Source: Psychrilyobacter sp. (GTDB lineage: Bacteria; Fusobacteriota; Fusobacteriia; Fusobacteriales; Fusobacteriaceae). From it: a stretch of 5,424 bases of DNA. Position numbers and translations under genes: made by a program. The stretch lies in assembly GCA_030621995.1 (NCBI GenBank), contig JAUXGP010000131.1:1-5424 (forward strand). Reading direction: 5' to 3'. Under the pieces are notes generated by a model. It made no database searches and was not told the origin of the DNA. It was given only the letters and a program-made list of their open reading frames with translations. Shown here piece after piece: positions 1 to 5,413 of this stretch. The first letter of the stretch is position 1. Each line of letters opens with the position of its first letter.

Positions 1-324
1 CAAGATTATATCAGGACAGCCAGGGCCAAGGGTGTTACTGAGAAAAAAGTTATCAACAAACATGCTCTTAAAAATGCATTGATTCCAGTAATTACAGTTG
101 TAGGATTACAATTTGGATACCTATTGGGTGGGGCTGTACTTACAGAAACTGTTTATTCTTGGCCAGGAGTAGGAAGAATGATGGTAGAAGCCATTAGAAG
201 TAAGGATACACCAATTGTATTAGCAGCTGTTTTATTCCTTGCGACAACATTTTCAATAGTAAATCTATTTGTAGATATCTTATATGGATTTGTAGATCCT
301 AGGGTAAAATCTCAATATAAATAA
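1..324 (+). CDS. dppB: Peptide ABC transporter permease, DppB type (3' part only)
   Basis: This is the C-terminal 107 residues of an inner-membrane permease that pairs with DppC to form the channel of a di/oligopeptide importer. The frame is open from the first base, so the gene begins outside the window; the TTG at 79 is an internal codon, not a start. Visible residues 2-30 are the cytoplasmic EAA coupling loop (DYIRTARAKGV ... HALKNALIPV), which docks on the ATPase subunits. Hydrophobic segments follow at about 28-47 and 71-95. Between them lies the family-typical ETVYSWPGVGRM stretch (49-60), and the end GFVDPRVK is typical of DppB/OppB. The stop TAA at 322-324 lies just before the dppC ribosome site, so the two are co-transcribed. 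The binding-protein-dependent permease assignment is firm; dipeptide rather than oligopeptide or nickel is a family-level guess. Confidence 0.93.
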   Translation, partial: QDYIRTARAKGVTEKKVINKHALKNALIPVITVVGLQFGYLLGGAVLTETVYSWPGVGRMMVEAIRSKDTPIVLAAVLFLATTFSIVNLFVDILYGFVDPRVKSQYK

Positions 325-339
325 AAGGAGGATTTAATT

Positions 340-1251
340 ATGTCAGAAGTACTAAGCAGTGAAAATATAGAGAAAAATTCTTCTGTTGAAACTGTAAATA
401 AAAAAAGAAGTCAATTGGCTGAAGTGTGGAGAAGACTGAAGAAAAATAATATGGCTATGGCCGGCCTTGCAATTTTAGGAATAATAATACTTTTAGCGAT
501 TTTTGCAGATGTAATCGCACCATATGATAGTGTAGCAATCAAGCAAAACTTAAAGGACAGACTACAAGGTCCAAGCGGAGCACATATTTTTGGAACGGAT
601 GAATATGGCAGGGACATGTTTGCCAGACTTATTCATGGAGCACGTGTATCGTTACAAGTTGGTATCTTAGCTGTTGGTATTGCTATAGTTATCGGTGGTA
701 CATTGGGAGCTGTAGCTGGTTACTATGGTGGTAAGTTAGATAACGTTATCATGAGAATAATGGATGTTTTCCTTGCAGTACCTAGTATCTTATTAGCTAT
801 CGCAATCGTTTCAGCATTGGGACCAAACTTACTTAACCTTATGTTTGCAATCAGTATATCTTCGATTCCCGGATACGCAAGAATTGTAAGAGCATCTGTA
901 ATCTCAATAAGGGATCAAGAGTTTGTAGAAGCTGCCAAAGCCATTGGAGCAGATGACTTTAGAATTATATTCAAACATATCATACCAAATGCACTTGCCC
1001 CGGTAATTGTTCAGGGAACATTGGGAGTAGCAGGGGCAATACTTTCTACAGCTGGGCTTAGTTTTATAGGTTTAGGTATTCAACCACCTGCACCAGAGTG
1101 GGGAGCAATGCTTTCTGGAGGTAGACAATACCTTAGATATGCACCTCATGTAACGACTATTCCAGGTATTGCAATAGTAATCACTATCTTAGCTCTAAAC
1201 TTAGTTGGAGACGGGCTCAGAGATGCATTAGATCCAAGATTAAAATCATAA
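340..1251 (+). CDS. dppC: Peptide ABC transporter permease, DppC type
   Basis: This is a full-length second permease (303 aa; the family is about 280-310) of the peptide importer, in the cytoplasmic membrane. Residues 1-38 are a polar, charged N-terminal tail. The first membrane segment is about 41-60, followed by the OppC N-terminal motif GTDEYGRDMFARLIHGAR (85-102). Further hydrophobic segments lie near 105-128, 142-160, 163-178, 221-243 and 272-290. The EAA loop at 194-222 (EFVEAAKAIGADDF ... IIPNALAPV) contacts the ATPases. GLSFIGLGIQPPAPEWG (239-255) and the terminal DALDPRLK are hallmark DppC/OppC sequences. The ATG is supported by AAGGAGG at 325-331, 8 nt upstream. It is 15 nt after the dppB stop, so the genes form an operon. 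Transported substrate cannot be read from permeases alone; GsiD and NikC are relatives. Confidence 0.95.
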   Translation: MSEVLSSENIEKNSSVETVNKKRSQLAEVWRRLKKNNMAMAGLAILGIIILLAIFADVIAPYDSVAIKQNLKDRLQGPSGAHIFGTDEYGRDMFARLIHGARVSLQVGILAVGIAIVIGGTLGAVAGYYGGKLDNVIMRIMDVFLAVPSILLAIAIVSALGPNLLNLMFAISISSIPGYARIVRASVISIRDQEFVEAAKAIGADDFRIIFKHIIPNALAPVIVQGTLGVAGAILSTAGLSFIGLGIQPPAPEWGAMLSGGRQYLRYAPHVTTIPGIAIVITILALNLVGDGLRDALDPRLKS

Positions 1252-1276
1252 TTAAATAAAAAAGGAGACACACCTT

Positions 1277-2260
1277 ATGAGTGATAAATTATTAAATATA
1301 AAGAATCTTAGTATTCAATATACAACTGAAGACGGAGTAGTAAAAGCAGTAAATGGTATTAATTTAGATTTAAAAGAGGGTGAAACATTAGGCCTGGTAG
1401 GAGAAACTGGAGCAGGTAAAACTACCACAGCTTTAGGGATGATGAGATTGATCCCAAATCCTCCAGGGAAAATTATGGGTGGAACTATTGAATTTGAAGG
1501 AAGAGATCTATTGTCACTTTCTGAAGATGATATGAGAGGAATCAGAGGAAATAAAATCTCCATGATATTCCAAGATCCAATGACCTCATTAAATCCGGTG
1601 TTAAGTGTCGGGGAGCAAATATCAGAAGTAATCTTAATTCATCAAGACATAAATATTGAAACTGCCATAGATAAAGCTAAGGAAATGTTGGAATTAGTAG
1701 GTATTCCAGGAGCAAGATATAATGATTATCCCCATCAATTTTCTGGTGGAATGAAACAAAGGGTAGTAATTGCCATAGCTCTTGCATGTAATCCAAAATT
1801 ACTAATTGCAGATGAACCTACAACAGCCTTAGATGTTACGATCCAAGCCCAGGTTTTAGATCTTATGAACAACTTAAAGGAGAAATTTAAAACAGCTATG
1901 CTGATGATTACCCATGATCTGGGTGTAGTTGCCCAGGTTTGTGACAAGGTAGCTATAATGTATGGTGGAGAGATTATAGAATATGGAAAGATAGAGGATA
2001 TATTTGAATCTACAAAACATCCATATACAAAGGGGTTATTTGGCTCTATACCAAGTTTAGACAGTGACGTTACTAGACTCAGTCCAATCAAGGGAAGTAT
2101 GCCGGATCCGACTAACCTGCCTTCAGGATGTCCATTTCATCCTAGATGTAACAGAGCAAGAAACATTTGTTCTGACAGAGTACCTAAACATACAAATATT
2201 GACGGGCACAGAATTAAGTGTCTGATGTTTGAAGAAGACATCAAAAAAGAATGGATATAG
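1277..2260 (+). CDS. dppD: Peptide ABC transporter ATP-binding protein, DppD/OppD type
   Basis: One of two different cytoplasmic ATPases that heterodimerise to power the importer (327 aa, normal length). Walker A is GETGAGKTT at 42-50, the Q-loop glutamine is Q99 in IFQDPMTSLNP, the signature is FSGGMKQR at 155-162, Walker B is LLIADE at 175-180 with catalytic E180, the D-loop is ALD 184-186, and the switch histidine is H213. All catalytic elements are intact. After about residue 245 comes the oligopeptide-transporter C-terminal extension (HPYTKGLFGSIP), with four cysteines C285, C291, C298 and C315. This arrangement is known to bind an iron-sulfur cluster in some DppD proteins, so a metal site is likely here. 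The ATG at 1277 has AAAGGAG at 1261-1267, 9 nt upstream. The gene is 25 nt after dppC and 12 nt before dppF. Confidence 0.95.
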   Translation: MSDKLLNIKNLSIQYTTEDGVVKAVNGINLDLKEGETLGLVGETGAGKTTTALGMMRLIPNPPGKIMGGTIEFEGRDLLSLSEDDMRGIRGNKISMIFQDPMTSLNPVLSVGEQISEVILIHQDINIETAIDKAKEMLELVGIPGARYNDYPHQFSGGMKQRVVIAIALACNPKLLIADEPTTALDVTIQAQVLDLMNNLKEKFKTAMLMITHDLGVVAQVCDKVAIMYGGEIIEYGKIEDIFESTKHPYTKGLFGSIPSLDSDVTRLSPIKGSMPDPTNLPSGCPFHPRCNRARNICSDRVPKHTNIDGHRIKCLMFEEDIKKEWI

Positions 2261-2272
2261 GGAGGAATAAAG

Positions 2273-3241
2273 GTGGCAGATAAAATATTAGAAGTAAAAA
2301 ATTTAAAAAAACATTTTAAAACTCCTAAGGGGATGTTACATGCAGTAGATGGAGTAAGTTTTTCTATAGAAAAAGGTAAAACTCTGGGGATAGTAGGAGA
2401 ATCCGGGTGCGGTAAATCTACAACTGGAAGAGTAATCCTGAGATTATTAGAGGCTACAGACGGGGATGTATTTTTCGAAGGTCAGAATATAAGGGAATTT
2501 GATAAGAAACAAATGAGAAAATTGAGGGAAGATATGCAGATAATTTTTCAAGATCCATTTGCTTCTTTAAATCCTAGAATGACTGTAAGTGAGATCATAG
2601 GAGAACCATTAATTATCCATAAATTAGTAAGCAACAAGAAGGAATTAAGTGAGAAAGTAAAGGAATTGATGGATTTAGTAGGACTGAGCCAGAGATTATT
2701 AAATACATATCCCCATGAATTAGATGGCGGAAGAAGACAAAGAATTGGTATAGCTCGTGCACTGTCATTAAACCCAAAGTTTATTGTATGTGATGAACCT
2801 GTATCAGCATTGGATGTATCTATCCAAGCACAGGTGTTGAATCTTATGCAGGATCTGCAACAAAAATTGGGTTTAACTTTCATGTTTATTACCCATGATC
2901 TGTCTGTAGTTAAACATTTTTCAGATGATATTGCAGTAATGTATCTGGGTCAATTAGTGGAAAAAGCACCATCCAGTGTACTGTTTAAAAATCCGAGACA
3001 TCCATATACAAAGGCTTTACTTTCTGCTATTCCAGTAGCAAACTTAAAGCATAAGATGGATAGAATTGAACTGCATGGAGAGATAACTTCTCCAATCAAT
3101 CCAGAAGAAGGGTGCAGATTTGCAAAGAGATGCGCATATGTTAGACCTGAGTGCAGTCATGGAGATCCTACATTAAATGAAATTTCAGATGGGCATTTTG
3201 TTGCATGTCATCTTGTAGATAACTTAGTTCAAAATAAATAG
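2273..3241 (+). CDS. dppF: Peptide ABC transporter ATP-binding protein, DppF/OppF type (GTG start)
   Basis: Partner ATPase of DppD (322 aa, normal length). Walker A is GESGCGKST at 42-50, Q-loop Q93 in IFQDPFASLNP, Walker B FIVCDE at 170-175 with catalytic E175, D-loop ALD 179-181, and switch histidine H208. The signature reads LDGGRRQR (150-157) instead of the usual LSGGQ, so the serine is replaced by aspartate. The C-terminal extension (NPRHPYTKALLSAIP, 240-254) carries cysteines C281, C287, C294 and C312, spaced almost as in DppD. YLGQLVEKAP and the DVSIQAQVLNLM stretch point to DppF/OppF rather than DppD. The start is GTG at 2273, chosen because GGGAGG at 2260-2265 lies 7 nt upstream and the MADKILEVKNL start matches the family. 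It is the last gene of the operon; a terminator hairpin begins 36 nt after the stop. Confidence 0.95.
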   Translation: MADKILEVKNLKKHFKTPKGMLHAVDGVSFSIEKGKTLGIVGESGCGKSTTGRVILRLLEATDGDVFFEGQNIREFDKKQMRKLREDMQIIFQDPFASLNPRMTVSEIIGEPLIIHKLVSNKKELSEKVKELMDLVGLSQRLLNTYPHELDGGRRQRIGIARALSLNPKFIVCDEPVSALDVSIQAQVLNLMQDLQQKLGLTFMFITHDLSVVKHFSDDIAVMYLGQLVEKAPSSVLFKNPRHPYTKALLSAIPVANLKHKMDRIELHGEITSPINPEEGCRFAKRCAYVRPECSHGDPTLNEISDGHFVACHLVDNLVQNK

Positions 3242-3277
3242 AATTTAAGTTTAAAAAATATTATATCTAAAAAATTT

Positions 3278-3309
3278 AAAAAATCAGGAGAATTTTCTCC
3301 TGATTTTTT
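3278..3309. terminator. Bidirectional rho-independent terminator between convergent genes
   Basis: A perfect inverted repeat pairs 3278-3292 with 3295-3309. The core is TCAGGAGAA / TTCTCCTGA, flanked by an A-run on the left and a T-run on the right, with a tiny central loop (about 4 nt once strained pairs open). Read on plus it gives a hairpin followed by U6 after dppF; read on minus it gives the same hairpin followed by U6 after the Rep-like gene. The last two bases of the right arm (3308-3309) belong to the Rep-like gene's stop codon. Confidence 0.9.
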
Positions 3310-4462
3310 AATCTTCTGGGGTATGGCCTTCTTCTAAATTCATATAGACTTTTATACTGGAATTTCGTTTGGAATTAAATCTTACTTTTATCTTCCATGG
3401 GAAGATATTATAGTTGAAAATCCCATCGATCCTTAAATGTTGTAATTCCTTTAAAAAATAGTAGTTATAACTGAAATTAAAAATAGAAAGCTCCTTATAT
3501 AACCGGCCTTCAATCTTAAAGCAAGAGGTGAAATGTTCAGAAATATCTATAATTTTTATAACCTTATCTTTTAATCTATAGTGACTTTTTAATGCTGCTT
3601 CTAAAAAAACATCAATGGGAGGTTCAAAGTTTAAGTTGATTTTATCGACTAATTTAAAAATTGTTTCTGACTCAGCTTCCTCCAGCGAAGATTCAATTAA
3701 TTTACTTATTTTAGGAATATCATGGATCTTGTTTTTAATTGAATGTATAGTTATATTTGTGTTTTTTAAAATTTCAGCTTTCTCGCTGTCCATAAAGGAA
3801 AACTTTAAACATATGATCTTATTTGTTTTTCCATGACCACTCTTGATTTTTTCATAATGGATCTTTATTTTAGAAGATTTATTTATATCGTTGATAATAG
3901 GTTTTATAATGTTTTTTTCAAAGTCATAAAATCTTTCATAATAATCATCTTCAACTCCTAAGATCTCCTTTAACTGAGTAAGATTATACTCAAAATTTTT
4001 ACAGTCATAGTGTTCTATTATTTTTGGATAAAAATTAAAAGTATGTTTTTCTTTAAACCTGATGAAGGTCGATAGATCGATCCTATGAAAGATAGATCTT
4101 TTATCCAATGAATAGATTAATTCCAAAGGAGGTGTAACATAGATTCCATCCTTTTTAAGGTAGATAGAATTCAAGAGGAAAAATTCTCCCTGAATACTTT
4201 CTTTTTCTAAATTTATTAATGTAAAGAACATTTTTTTCTTGCTTAACCTCAAAATTTCTTTTTTTATCTCTAAAATATCTTTAGATTTATATATTCCATA
4301 TAGTTCTCCCAATGAAAAAAATGCCACATGGGAGTCTATCGAAACTTTTTTCATCAATTTATCTAAAAATATCTTCTCCTTTATCTTTAATTTGGGCTCA
4401 ACTTTTAGATTGAATGATTTTTCAAATGATTCCGCATCTAAAAATATAGAAGTTTTTATCAT
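3308..4462 (-). CDS. Rep_3 (RepB/RepE/pi-type) replication initiator-like protein
   Basis: This 384-residue, lysine-rich protein resembles winged-helix initiators of iteron plasmids. These bind short direct repeats at the origin, open it, and often repress their own promoter. The clearest match is the linker helix and second winged helix: STFIRFKEKHTFNFY at 131-145, then LTQLKEILGVEDDYYERFYD (161-180), FEKNIIKPIINDIN (181-194) and IHYEKIKSGHG (201-211) ending in LKFSF (219-223). This is the Rep_3 pattern of 'leLrelLg..Y.ry.dFk..vlkPaieEIn'. The less conserved first winged helix would lie in about 40-130. Residues 230-384 match nothing I recognise. The ATG at 4462 is chosen because AGGAGG (4477-4472) lies 9 nt upstream; a TTG three codons earlier directly abuts that site. 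It is convergent with dppF and divergent from the PTS genes. No partition or mobilisation gene is visible. Family call is from memory of motifs; function as an active initiator is not shown. Confidence 0.78.
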   Translation of the reverse strand: MIKTSIFLDAESFEKSFNLKVEPKLKIKEKIFLDKLMKKVSIDSHVAFFSLGELYGIYKSKDILEIKKEILRLSKKKMFFTLINLEKESIQGEFFLLNSIYLKKDGIYVTPPLELIYSLDKRSIFHRIDLSTFIRFKEKHTFNFYPKIIEHYDCKNFEYNLTQLKEILGVEDDYYERFYDFEKNIIKPIINDINKSSKIKIHYEKIKSGHGKTNKIICLKFSFMDSEKAEILKNTNITIHSIKNKIHDIPKISKLIESSLEEAESETIFKLVDKINLNFEPPIDVFLEAALKSHYRLKDKVIKIIDISEHFTSCFKIEGRLYKELSIFNFSYNYYFLKELQHLRIDGIFNYNIFPWKIKVRFNSKRNSSIKVYMNLEEGHTPED

Positions 4463-4471
4463 TTTTAACAA

Positions 4472-4477
4472 CCTCCT
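4472..4477 (-). promoter_or_regulatory. Ribosome binding site that fixes the Rep-like gene start
   Basis: On the minus strand this reads AGGAGG. It sits 9 nt before the ATG at 4462-4460 but touches the in-frame TTG at 4471-4469 with no spacer. Translation therefore should begin at the ATG, giving a protein that begins MIKTSIFLD. Confidence 0.85.
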
Positions 4478-4507
4478 AAAATTATTTTGTGATATTTTTT
4501 ACTAAAA

Positions 4508-4535
4508 GTTATCAAATTAGACGAAAATAAAACAA
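4508..4535 (-). promoter_or_regulatory. Candidate proximal promoter for the Rep-like gene
   Basis: Read on minus, TTGTTT (4535-4530) is followed after 16 nt by GATAAC (4513-4508), four of six bases of the -10 consensus. The -35 lies in the other copy of the same 13-bp repeat, and most of the AATTAGACGAAAA repeat copy lies in the spacer, where a bound protein would block polymerase. It is weaker than the distal candidate. Confidence 0.35.
4515..4527. repeat. 13-bp direct repeat A, copy 1 (AATTAGACGAAAA)
   Basis: Identical to the copy at 4600-4612, 85 bp away, in the same orientation. A run TATTTTTTACT (4493-4503) lies 11 nt before this copy; a near-identical TATTTTTTTACT (4587-4598) lies 1 nt before the second copy, so the offset changes by 10 nt, about one helical turn. 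It contains GACG in otherwise AT-rich sequence, so it is unlikely to be pure low-complexity coincidence. Possible binding site for the Rep-like protein or another regulator. Confidence 0.75.
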
Positions 4536-4540
4536 TAAAA
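4528..4540. repeat. 13-bp direct repeat B, copy 1 (TAAAACAATAAAA)
   Basis: Identical to 4567-4579, 39 bp away, same orientation, and directly adjoining repeat A copy 1. On the minus strand it contains TTGTTT, usable as a -35 element. It is low in complexity, so weaker than repeat A as evidence of a protein site. Confidence 0.6.
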
Positions 4541-4544
4541 AATC

Positions 4545-4574
4545 GTTATAAGTTGATTGTACTATTTAAAACAA
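4545..4574 (-). promoter_or_regulatory. Candidate distal promoter for the Rep-like gene
   Basis: Read on minus, a -35-like TTGTTT (4574-4569) is followed after 18 nt by TATAAC (4550-4545), five of six bases of the -10 consensus. Transcription would begin near 4538, about 75 nt before the ATG. The -35 lies in one copy of the 13-bp repeat TAAAACAATAAAA. In such AT-rich DNA chance matches are common, so this is a prediction. Confidence 0.45.
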
Positions 4575-4586
4575 TAAAAGTATATA
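4557..4586 (+). promoter_or_regulatory. Candidate promoter for the PTS operon
   Basis: TTGTAC (4557-4562) and TATATA (4581-4586) are separated by 18 nt. Both are imperfect. Transcription would begin near 4593 and leave a leader of about 150 nt before the IIB start. Other AT-rich hexamers further right (for example TTGCTT at 4633 with TATACA at 4654, spacer 15) are less well spaced but could be used instead. Confidence 0.3.
4567..4579. repeat. 13-bp direct repeat B, copy 2 (TAAAACAATAAAA)
   Basis: Second identical copy of repeat B. It carries the -35-like TTGTTT of the distal minus-strand promoter candidate and is followed by an alternating TATATATAT tract (4581-4589), a segment that would melt easily. 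Confidence 0.6.
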
Positions 4587-4599
4587 TATTTTTTTACTC

Positions 4600-4612
4600 A
4601 ATTAGACGAAAA
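4600..4612. repeat. 13-bp direct repeat A, copy 2 (AATTAGACGAAAA)
   Basis: Second identical copy of repeat A. It lies just downstream of the predicted plus-strand start for the PTS operon, so a protein bound here could affect PTS transcription as well as the Rep-like gene. Confidence 0.75.
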
Positions 4613-4625
4613 AAACTTTTTTTTA

Positions 4626-4665
4626 TGCAAGTTTGCTTTTAAACCGTTCATAATATACACTTGCA
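4626..4665 (+). promoter_or_regulatory. Inverted repeat TGCAAGT ... ACTTGCA with cre-like centre
   Basis: TGCAAGT at 4626-4632 is the exact reverse complement of ACTTGCA at 4659-4665, with 26 nt between. In the middle, TTAAACCGTTCATA (4639-4652) fits the catabolite-response pattern TGWAANCGNTNWCA except at two symmetric positions (G and C). The arms could be an operator pair for a sugar-responsive regulator or the base of a weak leader hairpin. I see no BglG/LicT-type antiterminator sequence. Supported only by pattern. Confidence 0.3.
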
Positions 4666-4745
4666 GTATAGAAAGACATTAAGAAAAATTTATTTTTAAA
4701 TCTGGAAAAGAAGAATAAATTTTTAAATTTTAGGAGGGATGATCA

Positions 4746-5051
4746 ATGAAGAAGATATTATTATTATGCAGTGCAGGAATGTCAACTAGTATAATAGTTA
4801 AAAAGATGAGGGAAGCTGCAGAGGCAAGAGGAATTGAGTCTGAGATAGAAGCAATGGGGTTGGAACAATTTCATTCTAACATAGATAAATATGATGTATT
4901 CCTACTGGGACCGCAAGTAAGGTTTAAAAAAGACGAGTTGAATAAAACAGCTAATGAAGTTGGTAAGAAAGTAGAAGTTATCAATAGTATGGATTATGGA
5001 ATGATGAAAGGGGATAAGATATTAGATTTTGCATTAGAATTAATCGGATAA
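4746..5051 (+). CDS. PTS lactose/cellobiose-family IIB component
   Basis: A small cytoplasmic phosphocarrier (101 aa, full family length) of the CelA/ChbB/LicB type. It takes phosphate from IIA onto a cysteine and passes it to the sugar carried by the membrane IIC. The active-site loop near the N-terminus is LLLCSAGMSTS, with the phosphorylated cysteine at C8 and the P-loop-like residues 9-15. Other family marks are VFLLGPQVRF (51-60) and MDYGMMKGDKIL (82-93). The ATG at 4746 is supported by AGGAGG at 4732-4737, 8 nt upstream. It is the first gene of a plus-strand operon, 62 nt before IIA, and divergent from the Rep-like gene. The exact sugar (cellobiose, chitobiose, lichenan products or lactose) cannot be read from IIB. 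Confidence 0.94.
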   Translation: MKKILLLCSAGMSTSIIVKKMREAAEARGIESEIEAMGLEQFHSNIDKYDVFLLGPQVRFKKDELNKTANEVGKKVEVINSMDYGMMKGDKILDFALELIG

Positions 5052-5113
5052 GTCCCGGAAAAACCAAAGTGAAAAACAGTGGGTAAAGGAATAAAATGTT
5101 TTAGGAGGATAGA

Positions 5114-5413
5114 ATGTCTAAATATACAAAGGAAGAATTAATTGAAGGGTTTATGCCTATCATTGCAATGGCTGGAACAGCTAAAAGTATTGCATTGGAA
5201 GCACTCCGAAAAAAAGATAAAAGTGGCTTAGTAGAAGCCAGACAACTATTATTAGAGGCTCATGGAGTACATCATAAGTTTGTCACCGCAGAATGTGAAG
5301 ACGATAATAATGTTGTTGTTGAGCTTAATTTGATAATTGCCCATGCAGAAGATCAATATATGTCAGCCGAGACGATTATTTCCTTGGTAGAGGTATTATT
5401 AGATGTAATATAA
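5114..5413 (+). CDS. PTS lactose/cellobiose-family IIA component
   Basis: A 99-residue helical cytoplasmic phosphocarrier of the LacF/ChbA/CelC type, which takes phosphate from HPr and gives it to the neighbouring IIB. The N-terminal half has the helical pattern of the family (IIAMAGTAKSIALEALRK, 16-33; AHGVHHKF, 49-56). The presumed phosphorylated histidine is H77 in LIIAHAEDQYMSAETI, with D80 matching the conserved metal-binding aspartate of the trimeric IIA. The usual motif reads HAQDHLM, so this copy differs at three positions around the active site. AGGAGG at 5103-5108 lies 5 nt before the ATG. The gene is complete, and the window ends 11 nt after its stop; a IIC gene would be expected next. 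IIA identity is supported by motif, length and IIB neighbour together. Confidence 0.9.
   Translation: MSKYTKEELIEGFMPIIAMAGTAKSIALEALRKKDKSGLVEARQLLLEAHGVHHKFVTAECEDDNNVVVELNLIIAHAEDQYMSAETIISLVEVLLDVI

Noticed and set aside
79..324. A stand-alone 81-residue protein starting at the TTG
   Set aside because: The same frame is open to base 1 and encodes the DppB EAA loop, so this is the middle of a truncated gene.
411..2883. Minus-strand open frames of 68-118 codons inside dppC, dppD and dppF
   Set aside because: They mirror conserved coding sequence, have no convincing ribosome sites and no recognisable protein features.
4463..4471. Upstream TTG start adding three residues (M-L-K) to the Rep-like protein
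   Set aside because: The TTG directly abuts the AGGAGG with zero spacing; the ATG at 4462 has the proper 9-nt spacing.
3615..4505. Plus-strand open frames opposite the Rep-like gene
   Set aside because: Antisense shadows of a gene with a good ribosome site and family motifs; their hydrophobic content reflects A/T-rich antisense codons.
4509..4517. TTATCAAAT as a DnaA box
   Set aside because: It matches the TTATCCACA consensus at too few positions, and no second box is near.
4515..4612. CRISPR array or full iteron origin
   Set aside because: Only two copies of each 13-mer at unequal spacing; neither the regular spacers of CRISPR nor a tandem iteron series is present.
4652..4666. TTGCA as the -12 part of a sigma-54 promoter for the PTS operon
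   Set aside because: There is no GG at the required distance upstream.
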